A stretch of DNA of 64,000 bases from Rodentibacter caecimuris (GTDB lineage Bacteria > Pseudomonadota > Gammaproteobacteria > Enterobacterales > Pasteurellaceae). Positions 25,881 through 32,490 of the stretch are shown piece by piece (position 1 is the stretch's first letter; every line of letters begins with the position of its first letter). Made by a program: the position numbers and the translations under genes. Under the pieces are notes generated by a model. The model searched no databases and was not told where the DNA came from. It worked only from the letters and a program-made list of their open reading frames with translations. The stretch lies in assembly GCF_024622045.1 (NCBI RefSeq), contig NZ_JANKBP010000003.1; one strand, 5' to 3'.

Positions 25881-26327
25881 TTGGTTTAATAAATTTTTAA
25901 GGCTGCTTTTCATTGCTGACATTTGGCTTTCATATAGGGCTTTACTTTCACGTTCATCAATCATATAAGTGATTGTTTCCGAAAGGGTCATATTCATTTT
26001 GCGTGAATATTTTGAAAGACGTAACCAAACCGCATATTCCAAATCAATGGATTTCTTTTTTGTAGATTGTTTTTCCGCATTGAAAAAACGTTTTCGTCTT
26101 GCCCGAATTGCCTGATCCAATTTAATCGGTAGTGCCGTAGAAAGATGTTGTTTGATCCAATTTTCAATCTTTTCAGGATAATTCTGGCTTTCTACTAATT
26201 CTGCCACAACCGATTCTTGTCGGCTTTTTTCTTCGTAGCGCGTGATATTTTCACCTTCACGATATTTTCTAATCAAGTAAATCCATTTCCAGTTGGCTTC
26301 TTGATTTTCTAATTTTTGATATTTCAT
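25878..26327 (-). CDS. matP: Macrodomain Ter protein MatP
   Basis: MatP binds matS sites in the chromosome terminus, condenses the Ter macrodomain and links it to the division machinery. The 149-residue protein matches E. coli MatP: NWKWIYLIRKYREGENITRYEE, RARRKRFFNAEKQSTKKKSIDLEYAVWLRL (ribbon-helix-helix region) and a C-terminal coiled coil. It is divergent from the Lon-like protease, the same neighbourhood as E. coli matP-ycbZ-fabA. This suggests, but does not prove, a chromosomal position anywhere near Ter. Confidence 0.95.
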   Translation of the reverse strand: MKYQKLENQEANWKWIYLIRKYREGENITRYEEKSRQESVVAELVESQNYPEKIENWIKQHLSTALPIKLDQAIRARRKRFFNAEKQSTKKKSIDLEYAVWLRLSKYSRKMNMTLSETITYMIDERESKALYESQMSAMKSSLKNLLNQ

Positions 26328-26413
26328 AATATGTAATATTTAGTGACGTGGTAACTCACTTAATATACGTGTTTTAAATTAATTTTTCCAGCTGATTTTT
26401 ACAATATACGCAA

Positions 26414-28219
26414 ATGTGCGATAATGCGACTAATTTTACTAATGAGAAATTGCCAGTGAGTTCATCTTTCTTTCAAGAACAATCCCTTAATTGGGAATCT
26501 CTACAACCCCTGTTAGCCTATACCGCCCCCCCCTCTCAACCCCTTGATTTTTGGGCTTTACAACCAAATACCAAAAACGCCCTTTCTTTGTTTTTGCGTA
26601 ATCCAAATCGCTCCCTTATGGTATTAAAAGCTGATGATCAGGTAGATTATGCCTCTTTGCTTATTCCATTAATACGACAAATGTTACCTAAAGAGCGGTC
26701 GATTTTTGGGGTAAATTATATAGTGGAGCAAGGGGATTCCTTCTCATTTCCTCGTATTGAAGTTGAGCCTGCTCAATCGTTGGAAGATAATTTTGCCGCT
26801 TCAGGTGAAGTGCTAAGTGCATTGCATTGTGATCCGTTCCGGCTCTTTGGTAGTGTCAGACTGCATTCTAGCTCGCAAGATATTCAACTTCATCCGGGCT
26901 TAATTCACCGTGCAAATGGAGGCGTACTGATTTTGAGTGCGTCAACATTATTGGCACAATTTGATTTATGGCAACGTTTAAAACATATTTTACAAACCAA
27001 GCGTTTCGATTGGTATTCTGCGCATCCTTTTAAAACACTACCTTGTGAAATTCCAAGTTATCCGCTTGAGACCAAAGTAATTGTGTTAGGCAATCGTACG
27101 GAACTCGCCACATTAGGGGAGCTGGAAGAAAATTTATACAATTTTGCGGATTATGCCGAAATTGAAAGTTATCTTTCGGTAACTGATGTTGGTGAACAAA
27201 AAAATTGGGTCGGCTATGTTCATGGTGTCGCTGAGGAAAATCAGCTAGCTTTGGATTTTTCAGCATTAAATAAATTGTATCAATTCCTTGTAAGGGAAAG
27301 TGAGAATCGGTTTTTAATTAATGCTTCGCCTGCTATCTTGAAGAATGTATTACTTAATACAGCGACACTAGCACAAAAAACCTCACTAAGTGCGGTTGAT
27401 TTTGAAGCATTTTTTCAACAGCAAAGGGTACAACACAGCTTTTTAAAAGAGCAAACCTATGCCGATATTCTCAATGAACAGGTTTATGTCGAAACAGAGG
27501 GGGAGATTGTCGGGCAGATTAATGGTTTATCTGTGATTGAATATCCCGGTACACCGGTGGTATTTGGCGAGCCGTCACGGATTAGTTGTGTCGTGCAATT
27601 TGGCGAAGGGGAAGTGGTCGATGTCGAACGTAAAAATGAACTTGCCGGAAATTTACACGGTAAAGGAATGATGATTGCACAGGCCTGTCTGTCGAATATT
27701 TTAGAATTGCCTTCTCAGCTACCGTTTTCCGCCTCTCTTGTATTTGAACAATCCTATGGTGAAATTGATGGAGACAGCGCATCGTTGGCTATTTTTTGCG
27801 TGCTTGTCAGTGCCTTGGCTGAATTGCCTTTGCCGCAACATATTGCGATAACCGGTTCGATTGATCAGTTTGGACTGGTTCATGCGGTAGGTGGGGTAAA
27901 CGACAAAATTGAGGGATTTTTCACGATTTGTCAGCGCCGAGGGCTGAGCGGAAAGCAAGGGGTTATTATTCCGGCTACAACCATTCAGCAACTGAGTCTT
28001 TCCGATGAAGTAGTAAGTGCGGTCAAAAATGGCGAGTTTTTTATTTTTCCGGTCGAAGATATTTATCAAACCTGTGAATTGATCTTCCAACGTGATTTAT
28101 TGGAAGAGGAAAATAAAATTTACGAAGATCGTAAAACCCCGATTTCCCGCCTTATCCGGCAGCGAATTGATTTTCGTACGGAACCGCCGAAAAAAGGTTT
28201 ATTTAGTTTTTTTCGGTGA
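26414..28219 (+). CDS. lonH: Lon-like AAA-associated protease LonH/YcbZ
   Basis: A 601-residue member of the S16 Lon-related family. The C-terminal proteolytic domain has the Ser-Lys dyad: Ser in EIDGDSASLAIF and Lys in GGVNDKIEGFF. The N-terminal half resembles the AAA-like module of YcbZ but lacks clear Walker motifs (RANGGVLILSASTLL is recognisable). The ribosome-binding site is weak. A C8 tract at 26526-26533 lies about 38 codons in. It sits between matP and fabA as in enteric genomes. Substrates are unknown. Confidence 0.88.
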   Translation: MCDNATNFTNEKLPVSSSFFQEQSLNWESLQPLLAYTAPPSQPLDFWALQPNTKNALSLFLRNPNRSLMVLKADDQVDYASLLIPLIRQMLPKERSIFGVNYIVEQGDSFSFPRIEVEPAQSLEDNFAASGEVLSALHCDPFRLFGSVRLHSSSQDIQLHPGLIHRANGGVLILSASTLLAQFDLWQRLKHILQTKRFDWYSAHPFKTLPCEIPSYPLETKVIVLGNRTELATLGELEENLYNFADYAEIESYLSVTDVGEQKNWVGYVHGVAEENQLALDFSALNKLYQFLVRESENRFLINASPAILKNVLLNTATLAQKTSLSAVDFEAFFQQQRVQHSFLKEQTYADILNEQVYVETEGEIVGQINGLSVIEYPGTPVVFGEPSRISCVVQFGEGEVVDVERKNELAGNLHGKGMMIAQACLSNILELPSQLPFSASLVFEQSYGEIDGDSASLAIFCVLVSALAELPLPQHIAITGSIDQFGLVHAVGGVNDKIEGFFTICQRRGLSGKQGVIIPATTIQQLSLSDEVVSAVKNGEFFIFPVEDIYQTCELIFQRDLLEEENKIYEDRKTPISRLIRQRIDFRTEPPKKGLFSFFR

Positions 28220-28230
28220 TTATAGATTGA

Positions 28231-28257
28231 GAGCGAACAAATGTTCGCTCTTATTTT
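28231..28257 (+). terminator. Terminator after lonH
   Basis: GAGCGAAC at 28231-28238 pairs with GTTCGCTC at 28243-28250 (8 bp, 4-nt loop), followed by TTATTTTTTA. Confidence 0.88.
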
Positions 28258-28288
28258 TTATATGATGTCTATGATTCCTTCATTATAA

Positions 28289-28305
28289 AACTGATCGGAC
28301 AAGTT
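28289..28305 (+). promoter_or_regulatory. FadR-like operator upstream of fabA
   Basis: AACTGATCGGACAAGTT at 28289-28305 closely matches the 17-bp FadR palindrome (AACTGGTCNGACCAGTT type). In E. coli FadR activates fabA from a site upstream of its promoter. The gene is 97 nt downstream, a suitable distance. Confidence 0.7.
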
Positions 28306-28311
28306 CAGCTA

Positions 28312-28325
28312 ACAAGTGTTATCTG
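28312..28325 (+). promoter_or_regulatory. Possible FabR-like palindrome upstream of fabA
   Basis: TAACA-AG-TGTTA, just after the FadR-like site, has the short inverted-repeat shape and AAGTG core of the E. coli FabR operator (GTACA...TGTAC type). The match is only partial, so this is tentative. Confidence 0.35.
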
Positions 28326-28401
28326 TTTACAGTATTTCTTATTCCTTTTAGAATGCTTCGTATCAAGGTTTGTTGAAATAAAATAAATTGAAGGAAGAAA
28401 A

Positions 28402-28935
28402 ATGCAAAACAGTTGTACACTAAATAAAAAAGAAAGTTATAGCTACGAAGATTTACTTGCATCCGGTCGTGGTGAATTATTTGGTGATGAAGGACCACAA
28501 CTTCCCGCCCCAACGATGTTAATGATGGATCGTATTGTGAAAATGGAGCAAGAGGGCGGTTCTTTTGGAAAAGGCTATATTGAGGCTGAATTAGATATTC
28601 ATCCGGATTTACCTTTTTTTAGCTGCCATTTTATTGGCGATCCGGTAATGCCGGGGTGCTTAGGCTTAGATGCTATGTGGCAATTAGTCGGTTTTTTTCT
28701 AGGTTGGATCGGCGGTAAGGGAAAAGGGCGTGCGCTCGGTGTTGGAGAAGTCAAATTCACCGGTCAGATTTTACCCACAGCAAAAAAAGTGATTTATCGT
28801 ATTAATATAAAGCGGGTGATTAACCGTAAATTAGTCATGGGAATGGCTGATGGGGAAGTCGAAGTCGATGGACGGATTATTTATACCGCAACGGATTTGA
28901 AAGTCGGATTGTTTCAAGACACTTCTGCTTTTTAA
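28402..28935 (+). CDS. fabA: 3-hydroxydecanoyl-ACP dehydratase/isomerase
   Basis: FabA dehydrates 3-hydroxydecanoyl-ACP and isomerises trans-2 to cis-3-decenoyl-ACP, the branch point for anaerobic unsaturated fatty-acid synthesis. The 177-residue hot-dog protein carries catalytic His76 (FFSCHFIGDPVMPG) and Asp90 (LGLDAMWQL), with GYIEAELDIHPDLPFF upstream. The length is slightly above the E. coli enzyme. It is monocistronic, with FadR-like and possible FabR-like sites upstream. Confidence 0.97.
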   Translation: MQNSCTLNKKESYSYEDLLASGRGELFGDEGPQLPAPTMLMMDRIVKMEQEGGSFGKGYIEAELDIHPDLPFFSCHFIGDPVMPGCLGLDAMWQLVGFFLGWIGGKGKGRALGVGEVKFTGQILPTAKKVIYRINIKRVINRKLVMGMADGEVEVDGRIIYTATDLKVGLFQDTSAF

Positions 28936-29002
28936 TGATGAGTAGCCGACAAAAATATTAGTCGTAGCAGTTTAAAAAACGGGATATGCGTAATTAATTT
29001 TT

Positions 29003-29032
29003 AGGGACAGGTTGATTGCTTGTCCCTTTTTA
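29003..29032. terminator. Bidirectional terminator between fabA and ybaK
   Basis: AGGGACA at 29003-29009 pairs with TGTCCCT at 29021-29027, with TTTTTA after it on the plus strand and A/T-rich sequence on the other side. Confidence 0.75.
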
Positions 29033-29038
29033 TTGTTC

Positions 29039-29518
29039 TTATTCTTCATCAATGATATCCACGAACTTGGCATTCAATAAATTTGCCAAATCTTTGGGAG
29101 CAAGTTCTACACTTAATCCTCGCTTTCCTCCCGAAACATAAATGGTGTCAAATTCAAGTGCGGTTGAATTTATCACTGTTTTTAGCCGTTTCTTTTGCCC
29201 AAGAGGGCTAATTCCTCCTACTAAATATCCACTGCTTTTTTGAGCAAAATCTTTGTCTGCCATTTCTACTTTTTTGACATCAACTGCTTTGGCGGCTTTT
29301 TTTAAATTCAACATATTAGATGTAGGTAAAACAAAGCAGGCGAGCTTTTTTTGATCGCCATTTTCGGCGACAAGTAAGGTTTTGAAGGAACGATGGGGAT
29401 CGATACCTAATTTTTCCGCAGCCTCATCACCAAAATGGATATTATTGGGGTCATGCTCATAAGTATGAAGAGTAAAAGGAATTTTCTGTTTTTTGAGTAA
29501 ATCGATTGCAGGTGTCAT
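29039..29518 (-). CDS. ybaK: Cys-tRNA(Pro) deacylase YbaK
   Basis: YbaK hydrolyses Cys-tRNA(Pro) mischarged by prolyl-tRNA synthetase. The 159-residue protein has the YbaK/ProX editing fold: Lys46 in SFKTLLVAENG is the known critical lysine, with LNLKKAAKAV, KSSGYLVGGISPLG and YVSGGKRGLSVELAP. It is convergent with fabA and divergent from usg. Confidence 0.95.
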   Translation of the reverse strand: MTPAIDLLKKQKIPFTLHTYEHDPNNIHFGDEAAEKLGIDPHRSFKTLLVAENGDQKKLACFVLPTSNMLNLKKAAKAVDVKKVEMADKDFAQKSSGYLVGGISPLGQKKRLKTVINSTALEFDTIYVSGGKRGLSVELAPKDLANLLNAKFVDIIDEE

Positions 29519-29575
29519 TTTATTTCTAGTCCTTTTTTTGTAGAATAGACCGCTTATTTTATAGCGGAGAAAAAA

Positions 29576-30529
29576 ATGGATGCAAGCCTAAATATTGCCA
29601 TTGCGGCAGAATTTGAATTATGTGAGAAAATTGCTGAAGCCCTTGAGGAAAGTGGATTTGCAATCGGTAAATTGTCAATTGTAGAAATTTATCCTTTTGG
29701 TGAGGAACAAGGCGTTCGTTTTAACAATAAAAGTGTTGTGCAATGTTCGCCGGAAAAAGTGGATTGGTCTGAGATTAATTATCTTTTTTTTGCCGGTGAT
29801 GTTGAACAATTAACCTCCGTTGCGATTGCCGCTGAAAGTGGCTGTGTCATTATTGATATGAAAGGCGTATGCGCCGCACTTTCCGATGTGCCGGTTGTTG
29901 TACCCACAATTAATGAGGGCGATTTAGTTGAATTAAGACAACGTAACATTGTCAGCTTGCCGGATCCTCAAGTTAGTCAGCTTGCTTTGGCGATTTCTCC
30001 GTTACTACAAACAACCAATATCACACAAATTTTCACGACATCTTTGCTTCCTGCTTCTTATCAAAACGGTGAAACTGTCAATAAACTTGCGGGACAAACG
30101 GCACGTTTATTGAATGGTATTCCGTTAGATGAAGAGGAAAAACGTTTAGCATTTGACGTTTATCCACAAAAAACAATGGCACTGTCAGCACAATTTCAAA
30201 AGATTTTTCCTCAATGTAACTCGGTGATCTTTCATGCCGTGCAAGTGCCGGTATTTTACGGAATGGCGCAAAAAGTGACCGCACTTTGGGATTATGAGAC
30301 GGATTTTCAACCGCAAGATAATGAACTTATACAATATCATGATATGAATATCACACCGGTAATAAATGGTGAACAAGAAAGTGGTGAAACACAGGTAAAA
30401 TTACATATCAATCCGTTAAGTGCGGTTGAAAACGGTATTGAATTTTGGACGGTTGCAGACGAGCAGCGTTTTAATCTCGCTCATCTTTCAGTGAAATTAC
30501 TCGAAGCGATTTATCATCAAGGTTATTAA
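29576..30529 (+). CDS. usg: USG-1-like pseudo-aspartate-semialdehyde dehydrogenase
   Basis: This 317-residue protein is a homolog of E. coli USG-1, related to aspartate-semialdehyde dehydrogenase. It keeps the overall fold (CVIIDMKGV, VPTINEGDLV, LAGQTARLLNGIPLDE, FHAVQVPVFYG) but has lost the glycine-rich NADP loop at the N-terminus (IAIAAEFELCEK) and the catalytic cysteine (SLPDPQVSQ where enzymes have a Cys). It is therefore unlikely to be a dehydrogenase; the function is unknown. Here it precedes a purine permease, whereas in E. coli it precedes truA. Confidence 0.85.
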   Translation: MDASLNIAIAAEFELCEKIAEALEESGFAIGKLSIVEIYPFGEEQGVRFNNKSVVQCSPEKVDWSEINYLFFAGDVEQLTSVAIAAESGCVIIDMKGVCAALSDVPVVVPTINEGDLVELRQRNIVSLPDPQVSQLALAISPLLQTTNITQIFTTSLLPASYQNGETVNKLAGQTARLLNGIPLDEEEKRLAFDVYPQKTMALSAQFQKIFPQCNSVIFHAVQVPVFYGMAQKVTALWDYETDFQPQDNELIQYHDMNITPVINGEQESGETQVKLHINPLSAVENGIEFWTVADEQRFNLAHLSVKLLEAIYHQGY

Positions 30530-30544
30530 TTTTAAGGAACAATT

Positions 30545-31840
30545 ATGTTAGAACGACTTTTCAAATTGCGTGAAAAAGGCTCGAATACGAAAACCGAAAT
30601 TATCGCCGGTATCACCACCTTTTTTACCATGGTTTATATTGTATTTGTGAACCCGTCAATTTTGGGGGATGCGGGGATGGATAAACAGGTTGTGTTTGTC
30701 ACCACCTGTTTAATTGCCGGCATTGGTACGATGGCGATGGGGCTATTCAGTAACCTGCCTATCGCTCTTGCACCTGCAATGGGATTGAATGCCTTCTTTG
30801 CTTATGTAGTCGTTGGAAAATTGGGCTATTCTTGGGAAATCGGAATGGGAACAATTTTTTGGGGTTCTGTTGGTTTATTCGTGCTGACGCTTTTTCAAAT
30901 TCGTTATTGGTTAATGGCGTCCATTCCGTTAAGTATTCGCGTGGGAATTGGTGCAGGGATTGGTTTTTTCATTGCTTTGATTGGTTTTAAAAATATGGGG
31001 CTTGTGGTGGCGAACCCCGCTACATTAGTAGCACTGGGGGATCTGCATGATCCTAAAGTTCTACTTGGTGTACTGGGTTTTTTCATTATTGTTGTATTGG
31101 CTGCCCGTAATATTTTTTCCGGTGTATTGATTTCCATTGCAGTTGTAACGGGGCTTGCCCTTTGGTTGGATGAAACGGTGATGTTCCAAGGGATTATTTC
31201 TATGCCACCGGCATTAGATACCGTGGTTGGTAAAGTAGATATTGCCGGTGCGTTAGATACCGCATTGCTAGGTATTATTTTCTCATTTTTATTGGTAAAC
31301 CTATTTGATTCTTCTGGTACGTTATTAGGGGTAACTGACAAAGCAGGCATTAGCGATGAAAAAGGACGTTTCCCAAAAATGAAACAAGCCCTATTAGTTG
31401 ATAGTATCAGTGCGGTGGGTGGTTCTTATATCGGCACTTCTGCAATTAGTACCTATATTGAAAGCGGTGCGGGTGTGTCGGTTGGGGGGCGCACGGGATT
31501 AACCGCTGTGACCGTCGGCGTATTATTCTTACTCACCATTTTCTTTTCACCGCTTGCCGGTGTTGTGCCTGCCTATGCAACCGCAGGGGCGTTGGTTTAT
31601 GTCGGTATCTTGATGGCATCCAGCCTAATTCGTGTGCAATGGGATGATTTAACCGAAGCCGCTCCGGCATTTGTTACCGCAGCCATGATGCCTTTTACTT
31701 ACTCTATTACGGAGGGTATTGCATTTGGTTTCATCAGCTACTGTATTATGAAAACCTGCACAGGTCGTATCAAGGAGATTAATGCACCGGTTTGGGTGGT
31801 TTCACTTTTATTTGTTGCGAAATTTGTTTGGGTGGGATAA
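30545..31840 (+). CDS. adeP: Adenine permease AdeP (NCS2/AzgA-like)
   Basis: The 431-residue inner-membrane protein with about 13 hydrophobic segments imports a purine base by proton symport. It matches E. coli AdeP (PurP) most closely: MLERLFKLREKG start, TFFTMVYIVFVNPSILGDAGMD, LAPAMGLNAFFAYVVV, NLFDSSGTLLGVTDKAG and GVSVGGRTGLTAVTVG. GhxP/GhxQ-type guanine permeases begin differently. It starts 15 nt after usg with AAGGAAC, so the two may be cotranscribed. A hairpin terminator follows. Confidence 0.88.
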   Translation: MLERLFKLREKGSNTKTEIIAGITTFFTMVYIVFVNPSILGDAGMDKQVVFVTTCLIAGIGTMAMGLFSNLPIALAPAMGLNAFFAYVVVGKLGYSWEIGMGTIFWGSVGLFVLTLFQIRYWLMASIPLSIRVGIGAGIGFFIALIGFKNMGLVVANPATLVALGDLHDPKVLLGVLGFFIIVVLAARNIFSGVLISIAVVTGLALWLDETVMFQGIISMPPALDTVVGKVDIAGALDTALLGIIFSFLLVNLFDSSGTLLGVTDKAGISDEKGRFPKMKQALLVDSISAVGGSYIGTSAISTYIESGAGVSVGGRTGLTAVTVGVLFLLTIFFSPLAGVVPAYATAGALVYVGILMASSLIRVQWDDLTEAAPAFVTAAMMPFTYSITEGIAFGFISYCIMKTCTGRIKEINAPVWVVSLLFVAKFVWVG

Positions 31841-31846
31841 TTTTAT

Positions 31847-31871
31847 GGGCGAGCGAAAGTTCGCCCTTTTT
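31847..31871 (+). terminator. Terminator after adeP
   Basis: GGGCGA at 31847-31852 pairs with TCGCCC at 31861-31866, followed by TTTTTG. Confidence 0.82.
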
Positions 31872-31900
31872 GTATTTGAAAGAAAACTAAGAGAGTTATT

Positions 31901-32257
31901 ATGCAGAATATTCTTTTCATTATTCATTCTTCGCCTTATGGGGATGAACATTTTTTTAGTGCATTACGCCTTGCTTTGCAGTTACAAGAAAAGCATAAAA
32001 GTGCGGTCAATTTGAAATTATTTTTAATGTCCGATGCGGTGAGTGGCGGGCTTGCAAAACAAAACCCGGCGGAAGGGTATCATTTACAGCAAATGTTGGA
32101 AATTTTAACCGCACAAGGGGCAGTCGTAAAACTTTGTAAAACCTGTACCAATGCGAGGGGGATCACCGATTTACCTTTGGCGGAGGGCATAGAAATCGGT
32201 ACATTGGCAGAGCTTGCCGATTGGACGATAGAAGCGGATAAAGTATTAAATTTTTAA
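31901..32257 (+). CDS. ychN: DsrE/F-like protein YchN
   Basis: A 118-residue protein of the DsrE/DsrF/YchN fold. YchN forms a hexamer with conserved cysteine sites and has no assigned reaction; relatives carry sulfur. Visible features are the Rossmann-like start QNILFIIHSSPYGDEHFFSALRLALQL, MSDAVSGGLAKQNPAEGYHLQQMLE, and two cysteines in VVKLCKTCTNARGI. It carries an uptake sequence in codons SAV near 32000. Confidence 0.88.
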   Translation: MQNILFIIHSSPYGDEHFFSALRLALQLQEKHKSAVNLKLFLMSDAVSGGLAKQNPAEGYHLQQMLEILTAQGAVVKLCKTCTNARGITDLPLAEGIEIGTLAELADWTIEADKVLNF

Positions 32258-32265
32258 GAAATAAG

Positions 32266-32294
32266 ATGGCTTACAGAGGTAAGCCATTATTTTT
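32266..32294. terminator. Bidirectional terminator between ychN and ynbE
   Basis: ATGGCTTAC at 32266-32274 pairs with GTAAGCCAT at 32279-32287 (9 bp, 4-nt loop), then TATTTTTTATC. It separates two convergent genes. Confidence 0.85.
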
Positions 32295-32490
32295 TATCGC
32301 TTTCCGCCATTACAGCTTTGGTTTTTTCATCCATTGTGACATTAATATTATGATCCACCACCACATTCATATTAATTGTGATGCCTTCTTTTGGGGTATC
32401 AAGCTGAATAGTCGGGGTGCAACCCGTCAGTAAGCTAAAAGCTACACAGATAAATAAAAAGTGCGGTCGATTTTTAACGTGTTTTTTCAT
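32287..32490 (-). CDS. ynbE: YnbE-like lipoprotein
   Basis: A 67-residue lipoprotein: a signal peptide ending in the lipobox LLTGC (Cys about residue 24), then TPTIQLDTPKEGITINMNVVVDHNINV. In E. coli YnbE is an outer-membrane lipoprotein that pairs by beta-strand addition with YdbH to bridge the envelope for phospholipid transport. It overlaps the ydbH end by 17 nt. The usual third gene, ydbL, does not follow. Confidence 0.88.
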   Translation of the reverse strand: MKKHVKNRPHFLFICVAFSLLTGCTPTIQLDTPKEGITINMNVVVDHNINVTMDEKTKAVMAESDKK

